Position numbers and translations under genes: made by a program | The notes under the pieces: model-generated | The model's input: only the letters and a program-made list of their open reading frames with translations | Databases searched by the model: none | What the model was told of the DNA's origin: nothing | Shown here: positions 11,970-21,521 of the stretch, piece after piece | Layout of the letters: every line of letters starts with the position of its first letter | How positions within the stretch are numbered: position 1 is the first letter of the stretch | From: Closterium sp. NIES-65 | Taxonomy: Eukaryota > Streptophyta > Zygnematophyceae > Desmidiales > Closteriaceae | DNA length: 64,000 bases | Reading direction: 5' to 3' | NCBI GenBank assembly: GCA_948144175.1 | Contig: CANXME010002103.1 | Span: 1 to 64,000, forward strand

Positions 11970-13242
11970 TGATGTGAGCGGCAACAGCCTGTATGGGCGC
12001 ATCAACCGCGATTTCAAGCACATGGTGGCGAACAGCGGCGCCCTCGTCAACCTGGCTCGCAACTTCTTCTTTGGGGAAGCCGTGCTCTTTGCTGCTGGCT
12101 GCAAGGTCTGCCCCACCGAGGTCAGCGAGCCCAACAGCCTCGGCCTCAAAGACACCTCCAACTGGCGAGTCTCTGACGGCAATTGCAACAATGCACTACC
12201 CTCTTACCTACTACAAGACTACGCCGTGACAGGGGCCGGGCTGAAGCTGAGGGTGAGTCTGTCGGGCAACTGCCTGACGCTCAGCCCAAGCACGGAGTGC
12301 TCGGTCAACGCCACCCAGCGCAGCACGGCAGCCTGCCAGGCGTTCTGCAGCATCACGGACAACGGCCCGTGTGACGGCCATGGGGTGTGTGTGCCGGCTG
12401 ACCCCACCTCTGCAGCAGCATCACGGACAGCCTCCCCCTCCAACTTCACGTGCCTCTGCGATGCCGGCTACTCCACTCTCGACTCAGGCAACGGCTCCAC
12501 ATGCGCCATTGTCAACTCCACCACCACCACTGGTAACCTTTGCTTCAATCTTATGAAACTGCCTAGGCTTTCAGCACCGCCTCAGCCTGGCAGCATTGCC
12601 CATTCTTACGCGCTGCACCAATACCCATGTCAGCTGGCTTTTCTCCTACACACCTTTTCACTCCTTGCCTTACCTCGACACCTTCGTCTAACCACCGCCC
12701 CGATTCCCGTAACCTCCCATTCGTTGGCAGTGTCGTCGCTATCCACGGGTGCCATAGTGGGCATTACTCTAGGCTGCTTTGCTGGCTTCATTTTGCTGGC
12801 TTTTGTGGTCACATGGCTGCTGTGGCCCCGTGGACCAAGTGAGCTCTTCATCCCTTCTTCAGTTCCATTCATTTCCGTCTCCCCTATTGCTGTGCCTGTT
12901 TTCTGGCCTCCTTCCCTCCCCAGCTCTGCCATTATTACTGCATTTCAGCTCTGTCTCTTCGTTGCTCTCATATTCTGTCTACTCATTTACTCCCCTGGTC
13001 GTTCATCCCCCTTGTCCTCATGTGTGCGCAGAGAAGTGGGAGGGGTTGGATGTGTGTGAGCAGTTCTCGCTGCAGCAGATGCTAAAGGCCACCAACAACT
13101 GGTCGGAGGACAATGTGCTGGGCAAGGGAGGCTTCGGCATTGTCTACAAAGGCCGCTCGTCACATGGCCAGCTGTGGGCCATCAAGCGCTCCACCATCAT
13201 GACCAACGACTTTGAAACGGAGGTGAGGCAAAAATTGGTACT

Positions 13243-13610
13243 TGTCAGAAGACATGCACTGGGGATTTTCCGATTGATCCTAAGGAACGGTTATAGACAC
13301 GTTTGTCTAGAGGTTAAGGGTTCACTCACCCATTTTATGTCAGTGTTGTAGTGGCTGAAATTCTGACATGGTATCAGAGCGAAGGTCTTGGATTCGAATC
13401 GTGTGCTCACATGTTGGCTTTCATGTGTCTCTGCTGCTATACCGTGTTCTAGGGCATCCCAATGACAAAGGGGTGTCAGTAGACCTGCACTGAAAATCCC
13501 CGATTGATCCCAGGAAAGAGTTCCAGGCACGCTTGCCTAGGAAATTATGGGTGCACTCGCTACTCAACAAGCCATTTTATCCCAGTAATGTAGTGTGTGG
13601 GGTTCTAACA
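13243..13610 (+). mobile_element. Miniature LTR retrotransposon (TRIM-like) in kinase-A intron
   Basis: Two diverged terminal repeats, 13,243-13,368 (TGTCAGAAG...TTCTGACA) and 13,474-13,610 (TGTCAGTAG...TTCTAACA). The first is followed at once by TGGTATCAGAGC, the initiator tRNA-Met type primer-binding site, and the second is preceded by CAAAGGGG, a short polypurine tract. Flanks GTACT / ATACT match at 4 of 5 bases. Only about 105 bp lie between the repeats, so it is non-autonomous. An orthologous copy is at 36,557-36,924. Confidence 0.75.
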
Positions 13611-14794
13611 ATACTCCATTGTTTTCAGAACGTCGACCTGCACATTCAGTGCGCGCATTCTGTTTTTCAAAATGCTGACTTGTAGCCCATACGCATCCCC
13701 CTGCATTGTGTTCCATGTCCGTGTGGCAACTGCCGACCTGCATATTCAATGCCCACCTTTCCTCGGCCATGTGCGTCTGCCTGTATTGTCTTCTCACTAT
13801 AGGTGCGAACCATGGCGTCTCTCCACCACACACACCTCGTGCGCCTGCTGGGCTTCTGCCTGGACCAGAACGTGGAGACGGGCAAGCAGGAGCAGATTCT
13901 GGTGTACGAGTTTATAGGCAACCGGGACCTAGAGTGCCATATCCATGCAACCAAGCGTGAGTTGCACAGCCACAATGACGAAATGGATGCCATGCGGTTT
14001 TTTCTTTTTCTCTTTCTGTTTTGCACAAGACATGACACCATCACTAAAAAAGCCATCATTCATAACTTATTTTTCATTTTTCACTCGCTTCTTGGTGTAC
14101 ATATTTCATGACCTAGGTCCGCTGTCGCTGCGCCAGAGGTTGCGCCTAGCACAGGGAGCAGCAGAGGGCCTGGCGTACCTGCATGGGTTTGACACACCCA
14201 TCGTTCACCGCGACATCAAGCCGGCCAACATCCTTGTGTCTGCCGACATGCAAGCCAAGGTGGCTGACTTTGGGCTGCTCAAACGCCTCACTCACGGCGA
14301 TGCTGATGCCACGCGAGTGGCCGGCACTCCGGGATATGTGGATCCGGATTACAACCGCACCAACGTCATCACAGCCAAGAGTGACGTGTTCAGGTGAGCA
14401 TGTGTGCTCGTTCATTTGCACAACGCCATGAACTTGTGCACCTGTGGTTATGAATCATCTAGGTTATGTTGGAAACTTGTACCCGGTACCTCTCCCCATT
14501 GTTTTCCAAGTTCATTTCACTACTTCCAATGCATGGTTGCTTGCAGCTTTGGAATCGTGCTTCTTGAGTTGCTGAGTGGAAAGCCGCCACGAGTCGACGC
14601 AAAAACGCATATAAGCAAATGGGTATGATAACAAACTGTTGAGTCTGCTAAGAAACAAGTCAATGGTTATGAGACAATGTTCATGCCCATTTACTCTCAA
14701 GTTTATGCTATGCTCGCACAGTTATCCTTAATTCCTTTTATACTGACTTTCACTCCCTTTCTTGTTGCTATGCTCCCTTCCACCACCTTTCCTG

Positions 14795-14875
14795 CTTACT
14801 GGGAATATACGCTCAGACCCTAAAGCGTATAGCGTATATACGCTAGCGTGTGTCCGCAAAACGCAATACGCTAGC
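14795..14875 (+). mobile_element. Left end of hAT-like element 1, broken by rearrangement
   Basis: The target duplication CTTTCCTG (14,787-14,794) and the terminal repeat CTTACTGGGAATATACGC match the full element at 38,109-40,424. After CGCTAGC (14,875) the sequence switches to an inverted LRR-gene fragment, so the breakpoint lies in the subterminal GCGTATA-type repeats. Confidence 0.8.
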
Positions 14876-16440
14876 AAAACGCAAAAAGGGCAAGAAAACT
14901 GAAAGCAAGTTGGCAAACGTTGAGAAGTGAATTGCCGCAGCCTAAATGTCTAACAGCAACTGAACTGTGTTTCGTGCGGATGCAACAGGTCAGTTTCGGT
15001 TTCAGGGTTGGTAAGTGAATCCGGTTCCGCCGTACGACACGAGGCGAAATGTGGCAGATCAGATGCATTGCATGAAGCTCCCAACTCATTTTTAAATGCT
15101 AGAAAAGTTTTGTTTGCGTTGACTAGTGCAATGCCCTGTTTTAAACAACATGTAACTTTTACAAACTTCTCCTGCCACATCTTTTCCCTAACGGCAGTGA
15201 AAGGTTATTGCTAAATCAAGACAGCGAGACTGGACGACAAAGTGGAAGGAGAGTGACAGTGACATTGATCGCTCGCAAGAAAAACATTGGCTCGTAAGGC
15301 GAAGAGTGTCTGCATGGCATGAAATACAGTATTTGCAGTTTGGTGAGGGAGGAGAGCCAGGCCAGTCCGTCCAGAGTGCCAGTGAGACCGCTGCCACTCG
15401 TACCAGCATTCAACCCAAAAGCTCTGCATGCACATGGGGCATGCAGGCAGCAACAGTGCACATGAAGGGTGCACGCAGGAACAACGATCAATCAAGCTGG
15501 AGAGAGCAGAATCAGGGGGTGCAGAGGAGTGAAGGAGGGTGGTAGATGGGCATATTGGATGGACAGGGCCTGGTGCAACATGTAGTTGACCTGGTTTGGA
15601 ACAATGGAAGAGCAGAACTCACAGGTGGGTGAGGTGAGTGAGAGTGGCGAGGGATGGAATGGGCCCAAACAGATTAAAGTAGGTCAGATCACTGTGGGAT
15701 GGGATGGGATGGGAGCGCATGAACAGCAGTGGAGATGGCAAGAGGAGCATAAATTGGAGTCTTGAGATCCGTGGCTGGCATTGAGGTTTTGCAGCTTGTG
15801 CGGCTAGTGCGCAAGGGAGGCATGCAAGGATTATTTAGGTGCCTCAAAAATCGTCTTGAGATCTGTGGCATTGAAGTTTTTCAGCTGGTGGTACGGCTAG
15901 TGCCAAGGGAGGCATGCAATGGCTAGAAGAGGGTATGGTCAGTTGTGTTGTGTGGCATGTGAATGCGAGAACGAGATTGAAGGGCAGAGCAGTACGAGGT
16001 TGGGGCGAGGCCATGGCAAACGAAGGAAAGGAATGATAGATGCAATGCAAGATGGATGTAGACTGTAGTGGAGAGAGAGGGAGGGTGGGTGGGTGGGTGG
16101 GTGGTGACGCACAGGAGTTGCAGAGTGGAAAGACCGGTGATGGAGGCAGGTATGGAGGGCCTGGGGGAATTTCCAGCAGGCTGCATTAGATTTGAATCCC
16201 TGTAAACACACGCATGCATGCACGCAATACCAACCAGCTCCCATTCCTCCCCCATCTCCCGCCCACCCCAGTTCCCTTCCCCAGATATCCAGTCCTCCCC
16301 CATCCCACCCCCCACATCCTTCAACCCATTCCCCCCCTTGTCCGGATTGCAATGCTCCAGCATACACACAAGAGGAGCAGACAGCGGAAGGGCGATACAG
16401 TGAAACACTGTGGGGGAAAAGAGAGTACTGAGGGGGCGTA

Positions 16441-16735
16441 GTATCGCCCAGTGCCTTAGAGTCTTAGACAAGGTTGGCCAAAACGAGGGTTATTCAGCGC
16501 TACAACAGTCCCCTTGTAACCCGTTGGTGTAAGACTGGAGGCATGACACCCGTGCTGCCCTGGAGTCAAACGTCCTCGTTGGATCAGGGGATCGGCTTCG
16601 CAGGAACCTCGGAGTTGGGTTACAACATTCAAATTTTCGCTCCACCACAATTTCAGGCGAATAACTAGGCTAGCTGGATTCGAACCCTAGGCTATGGACG
16701 TGTTAATAAAGGGAACCGCGAGTGGCGGAACGGTT
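16441..16735 (-). repeat. ~290-bp intronic block shared by LRR paralogues, tRNA-like B box
   Basis: Reverse-complement match of about 51,385-51,665, roughly 90% similar by eye, in the same intron of both LRR paralogues. It contains GGTTCGAATCC (minus strand, 16,686-16,676), a good match to the RNA polymerase III B box. I cannot define a convincing A box or a poly-A end, so a tRNA-derived SINE is only a possibility. Confidence 0.35.
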
Positions 16736-16739
16736 CTCA

Positions 16740-17444
16740 CAGGCAAACGACGAGCCCGTTGGGGCTGCAGGTGACGCCATCCCATGCAATGCAGTGCGCG
16801 CAATGGGACTCACAGGGAAACGACGAGCCCTTTGGGGCTGCAGGTGACGCCATCCCATGCAATGCAGTGCGCGCAATGGGACTCACAGGGAAACGACGAG
16901 CCCTTTGGGGCTGCAGGTGACGCCATCCCATGCAATGCAGTGCGCGCAATGGGACTCACAGGGAAACGACGAGCCCTTTGGGGCTGCAGGTGACGCCATC
17001 CCATGCAATGCAGTGCGCGCAATGAGACTCACAGGGAAACGACGAGCCCTTTGGGGCTGCAGGTGACGCCATCCCATGCAATGCAATGCGCGCAATGGGA
17101 CTCACAGGGAAACGACGAGCCCTTTGGGGCTGCAGGTGACGCCATCCCATGCAATGCAGTGCACGCAATGGGACTCACAGGGAAACGACGAGCCCTTTGG
17201 GGCTGCAGGTGACGCCATCCCATGCAATGCAGTGCGCGCAATGGGACTCACAGGGAAACGACGAGCCCTTTGGGGCTGCAGGTGACGCCATCCCATGCAA
17301 TGCAGTGCGCGCAATGAGACTCACAGGGAAACGACGAGCCCTTTGGGGCTGCAGGTGACGCCATCCCATGCAATGCAGTGCGCGCAATGAGACTCACAGG
17401 GAAACGACGAGCCCTTTGGGGCTGCAGGTGACGCCAGCCCATGC
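16740..17444 (-). repeat. 73-bp tandem repeat made from an exon end plus its splice donor
   Basis: About 9-10 units. On the minus strand each contains the end of the LRR-cap exon (TGGGATGGCGTCACCTGCAG...TTTCCCT) followed by its GTGAGT donor and 20 bp of intron. The real exon is the unit at the right end (exon 17,518-17,398). Units are nearly identical, so the array is young. At 73 bp per unit, reading through shifts frame at each step. Confidence 0.93.
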
Positions 17445-17734
17445 AGAGCACGTGGTGGTGGCGTTGCTGTTGCCCGCCCACATGCCCCACGCCGCATTCA
17501 GCTGCAGCAGCACCTTCACTGCCGGCACAACGTGGAAAAGAGAGCACAATGAAGGATGTCGGGCATGATGGTGTTGAAAGGGTTTCCCCAGGGTTTGGCT
17601 CGGTCCTCTTCACGCCCGAAGTGCCACAAGAAGCACTGACAAATACCAGAGGGTTTGTGGACTCAGCAGTAAATGTAAGTGTATGTCAACAGTCAACCAT
17701 GCATACGAGCTGTGTTGTTTACACAATCTCATAC

Positions 17735-19395
17735 CTTAGTCATGTGGGTGGAATACTCCTTTGCAAGGGTCGCATCTCGAGAGTATCGTTGTTGATCCTC
17801 CACGTTGCGTGCCGGAGCACCCACTAACATGTTGTCAAGGTCCCTAATGCTGATCTTGCATATGGAGCATGGACGAGCTGATGCGTGTTGCAACGTGCAC
17901 GTGACTTTGCACGTTTCAGGATAGTCCGCCACATACACGAACATCTTGGGCCACACGGTGTACGCCTCACCGGTCGGATCAAGTAGAGGAATCGATCTAC
18001 AATGGAAAGGGTTAAATGGATCAAGATGGTGTATGCAACACGGCTTTCACATCCTGTTACTAGCTGTTCTAAGTATCGGAGTTACCAAGACTAGAGCAAC
18101 AACTTACTCTTTGCATGCTGCGTCAAGAGACTTGAGCACAACTTCGCAGCATTTCTGGAAGAGCTCTGTCTTTTGACTTGGCTCCATTTCAGGATCCGGC
18201 AACGGTAGGAGAGCAATCAGGGCATGACCATGTTCCTGCCACCTGGTGCTAAGTGGTAGATTGGCAAAGGACAAGTATACAGGCCAGGCTCTGCACCTCT
18301 CATTACCACTCAAATGAGTCTCATCACTTGAGAGAATGAGTGGACAGATGCACTCCCGCGGACCAAGCCCATCCTGCCAAACACATTTCAAGATTATCAC
18401 ACTGATTGCCAAGTACATTGAAGTGTGATGGCGTAGTGGGCCACACACCATTGACAACACTAGCACTATATGTTGTAAGTGCGCTTTGGAAATGCAACCA
18501 GGGATGAAATTTAGGCAGCGCGCTAACGTAGTTGCTGAGATGCCACGTAACCATGGGCAGTTCCATGCTATAGCCTGATCGTACAAGTTATGGGCATGTT
18601 AACCGATATATCGACATGCAAGATGCATACCTGAGCATCAATCCAGAATGATGCTGTGTGAGCCTCAGCGTACACTCTCTTGTTGTTGACATCCAGCTTC
18701 TCTGCCGCACGATGTACAAACCCAGAGGCGTTTCGAGGATCCGCCCACATGCGCCTCAATGCCTGCGTGTTAGCGAAGGTATGATAGTGATCTTCCTATG
18801 ACGGAGGAGACATGGTTTAGAAGAACTTTCAACTTACCTCAACCCCATCAAGGAACTTGACGGTGAAAGACTTAGGCCATCCCGCCACCCTGATCACAGC
18901 CGTTTTGAACTTAATCTTCTCAATCCTGAGCTCTTCTTCGGCGAATTTGTCAACGGCCGCCTTCCCAGCCCAGTCAGCTATTGCTTGCCTATCAAACTTA
19001 GGGTGGTTGAGTAGGCGGAAAAACTCTACAACATCAGGTGCACTAAGCCCAGCCCCACGGTTGCAGTGCGCAATGAATCTAAACACCTCAAAACGGGTAT
19101 CAAAAGTTGCTTCTTCTTCCTCATCGTCAGCAAAGAAAGCTGCGGCGGGGAAGAATTCTGCATCTGGCAGCCCATCCTCCAGCCCGCTTTCAACAGTCTC
19201 GTGTATGGACACATCTACTGGATCGTCGGGGCTGGGTAGGGTGCTCCAATCTACACCTGAATATGTTGGAACTAGGATACTAGGGCTCCTACGATATTCT
19301 GGAAGTGGATCATCGTCGTGAGTTCTTTCGTGATTGGATACAGCGTTTACACTACTGAAGCGAAGCCTACAAAACCTGCAGGCATAGAAATCCAT
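17735..19395 (-). pseudogene. Plavaka-like transposase gene, 3'-truncated
   Basis: Five minus-strand exons with GT-AG junctions: 19,395-18,838, 18,762-18,631, 18,574-18,417, 18,373-18,108, 17,996-17,735. The start ATG at 19,395 opens with a C2H2 finger (CRFCRLRF...SNHERTH). An acidic stretch follows, then RRMWADPRN and later LILSSDETHLSGNERCRAWP with VYLSFANLP, then VADYPETCKVTCTL and C-x2-C. This order resembles Plavaka-type transposases (a CACTA-related group) as I recall the family. The part after VADYPE is cut at 17,735, where LRR-gene intron begins, so the DDE region is incomplete. No terminal inverted repeats found. Confidence 0.65.
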
Positions 19396-20631
19396 ATCCG
19401 ACAGGTTTCTGCATACAAAGTACAGGAGAAACATGTACCACTACGGAATAGGTAAGCTCCAGAAAATCTAACGCAGATGTTGTGCGGCAAGGGCTAAGAC
19501 CACTCACCTAAACGCGACCGACTACCAACTCCACGTCCGATATGCCACCCTCCCACAGTCTCAATCTGCCGATCCACTTAGGTTGCTCAGCTAGGAGTCG
19601 CACGCTGGGTTGAGGGAATAGGGAAATGAAGCAATGGGGGATTGGGGAAGCGGGGAAACGACGTAATGAGGGGCACGTAATCGACATGCTGCCATCGCGC
19701 CACAGTGCCCATGCACCACCACGTCTCCATGCTCCATGAGCCCTCGTATTCATCGCATCCTCATGTCCCCTATTCTCTTCCCTCCCTCTCCTCCCCCCTC
19801 CCTCTCTTCTCCTCGCGCCAAGCAGAGTGCCTGCAGGGCCTCCCCTCGTGCCCACAGTGCTTCGGTGATAACCTCAGGTACTCCCCCATCTCCTCACTCT
19901 CCCCCCATGCTATCTCACTGTGTGCATGCATGCCGACTCCCACCTGCAATGCCTTCATGTGCCCCCATTTCTGCACATGCCAAGTGTTTCCCCAACCCAT
20001 GTGTGCGTCTGCCCCACTCCATCATCCCAACAGCACCTCCCACGTGGATTGACGGGTTGCAGCGTTGGCGCATGCTGCCCCTGCCACCCACCGGATGCTC
20101 CCCCTCCAACTCCTACTTCTCCTCCCCGTCCTACTCATCCGCCACTTTACCTGCCAATCACCAAGTCTCACCACAGCAACCCGTCAATTCCCCAACGGTA
20201 GCATCACATACGCGTGCATCCCCTAGCGCATCCATACAGCAAGCCAACAGTGCAGGCAGCCCTGCAGAGGGGTATGCTGCTGATGGGGACTCAGACTCGC
20301 CACTTGACCGGACAGCCACAAGGGAGGTGGGAGTAGCAGCCATGCAGCTGCCCTCGTGGATGGACACATGCTTACCTCACGACGTATCGTAGGTCACGGT
20401 TCTCCTTGCATTGGCACGGTGGCATTGTACCTCTTCTCAGATTGTAACTGTAGCTTGTGCGATGCCACACCGTGCTCCTAGTTTTTGTCCTCTTTGTTGT
20501 CTTGTCTCACACATCAAATATGCCAGTTGTCCTTTAGTGCACTAACATTGTATGCAGCCCTTGGTGTGCGCATTTGCACTAACTAACGGTTTTGTTTCAA
20601 CCATGCATAATTTTGTAGGGAAGGTACTTTT
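19396..20631 (+). other. No confident gene; C/T-rich stretch with one open frame
   Basis: Holds the region upstream of the Plavaka gene and a plus-strand open stretch ending in a TAG after 20,392. A possible exon near 19,818-19,876 reads CLQGLPSCPQCFGDNLR before a GTACTC donor-like site. A later frame (20,031-20,392) is Pro/Ser-rich and ends LPSWMDTCLPHDVS. I could not join the two in phase and recognise no family. Confidence 0.3.
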
Positions 20632-20712
20632 TGTCAGAGGTGCACTGGAGATCCCCGATTGATAATAGGAAAATGTTACAGATACGTTGGCTAGGGGGTG
20701 TATGGTCGCACT
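20632..20712 (+). repeat. Truncated LTR of the 368-bp TRIM family
   Basis: Starts TGTCAGAGGTGCACTGGAG and contains ATCCCCGATTGAT, as in the TRIM repeats at 13,474 and 36,557. It stops abruptly where a different LTR-like sequence (TGTTGGGAAC...) begins. Confidence 0.55.
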
Positions 20713-21175
20713 TGTTGGGAACAATAATTCCTAAAGCGCCTCTGTCGTGTCAAAACCCAAGACACTAAGCGAAGCAGTCCGGATCGAAGCATCGAGTCAA
20801 CCTCGGAGGTTAGAGTAACCGCCTGGAGGTTACGGGAAAGTCAAAGGTCAGCGACCTTTGACTCGACAACTGCAGCGCAACAGTTAAGGACACACAACTG
20901 ACTTGTTACAGAGCAGTTGCCCGAGTCGCACTGTATCGAATCGCAAACAGTAAAACGGTTTGAATCTATCTATTCGTATTCCTTGTACTCTTATATAAAG
21001 CCTTGTATTTGCTTGTCTTGGACAGTTGCTGCGGGCAACACATGTGCTCGTCTGGGCGCTTCGTACAACGCGAACACCGACTCCAGCGAGAAGTAGTCAT
21101 CACGGTCGCCAACAATCAAAACCTGCGCACACGACGACAAGGAGTGGTACAGCTTCAGTCAAGAGAAACAAACGT
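20713..21175 (+). repeat. LTR-like sequence with TATA box
   Basis: Begins TGTTGGGAACAATAATTCC and ends ...AACAAACGTCA, about 463 bp, with TATATAAA at 20,992-20,999. It looks like a solo or orphan LTR of another element; no second copy and no matching 5-bp target duplication are visible here. It abuts the shortened 5' LTR of gypsy-B. Confidence 0.4.
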
Positions 21176-21185
21176 CATACTAATG

Positions 21186-21493
21186 TGTTGTATTTGTTGT
21201 ATGCAGGCTCAAGGATGGGTAGGTGGGAGGCTGGGAAATTGACGCGAAGTTGGTAGGAGAACACCAGGGGGTGAAATCCTCGCGACCAATGGGAACAAAC
21301 CCAACCCAGGCTCAAGCCGCACATTGAGAAATGCACGGCTCGAGCCAGGGACAGGTAAGTTCACTCTCACACACACACACAATGCTTTCTGTTTGTTATC
21401 CTTTCGTATAGTGGACAATTGTTACCTCAGATTTGCCTACAGGTGGCACACCACTCAGAGAGGACCTTTGAGGTGAGAGTTACCACTCTTTCA
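21186..21493 (+). repeat. Gypsy-B 5' LTR block
   Basis: Matches 33,060-33,367. It includes GGACAG/GTAAGTTC and CCTACAG/GTGGCA, which look like a splice donor and acceptor and may mark a leader intron. The gag ATG follows at 21,522. Confidence 0.7.
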
Positions 21494-21521
21494 TAACAAA
21501 CAGAAAGGTGCGCGTGCAAGC

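Larger units (their letters stand above)
9928..14622 (+). pseudogene. LRR receptor kinase, copy A (3' half, last exon missing)
   Basis: Exons: LRR 9,928-9,996 (donor would be GC), LRR 10,078-10,149, LRR 10,379-10,447, ectodomain 11,970-12,532, transmembrane 12,731-12,838, kinase 13,032-13,222, 13,803-13,956, 14,117-14,393, 14,547-14,622. The ectodomain exon has an LRR-type start and a Cys-rich EGF-like end. The transmembrane exon reads GAIVGITLGCFAGFILLAFV. Kinase motifs: GKGGFGIV and AIKR (nucleotide binding), HRDIKPANIL (catalytic loop), DFG, GTPGYVDPDY (activation segment), SDVFSFGIVLLELL. Phases agree across these junctions. The link from the third LRR exon to 11,970 is unresolved because an extra fragment and a palindrome insert lie there. 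The final kinase-lobe exon seen in copy B (40,495) is absent, as the block ends at 14,875. No 5' exons or signal peptide are present. Probably non-functional. Confidence 0.8.
1..14875 (+). repeat. Segmental duplication, copy A (gypsy + PLE + receptor kinase 3' half)
   Basis: Base 1 corresponds to base 23,565, and the two stretches stay collinear to 14,875 / 38,190. They share the gypsy element, the nested PLE at the same insertion point, the gypsy/host junction near 9,897 / 33,457 and all kinase exons but the last. The gypsy part of copy A differs from copy B mainly by one-base indels (for example near 101, 183, 272, 754, 1210, 2002, 2313, 2606, 2904) with few substitutions. The kinase part has scattered substitutions and two tandem arrays of different length. 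Length difference (14,875 against 14,626 bp) comes mostly from the 17-bp minisatellite. The left end lies outside the window. Confidence 0.93.
15328..17518 (-). pseudogene. Inverted 5' fragment of an LRR gene (4 exons)
   Basis: On the minus strand, four exons match exons 2-5 of the gene at 50,221. Exon 17,518-17,398 is the LRR N-terminal cap ([15 protein letters not shown], then W-x-GVTCSPKG). Exons 16,160-16,113 ([14 protein letters not shown]), 15,691-15,623 (LFGPIPSLATLTHLTHL) and 15,423-15,328 ([18 protein letters not shown]) follow. Lengths 121, 48, 69 and 96 nt keep the phase-2 pattern. The signal-peptide exon is missing, replaced by Plavaka sequence, and everything after the fourth exon is cut off at 14,876. 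Sequence homologous to intron 5 of the gene at 50,221 continues to the breakpoint. A gene remnant. Confidence 0.82.
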
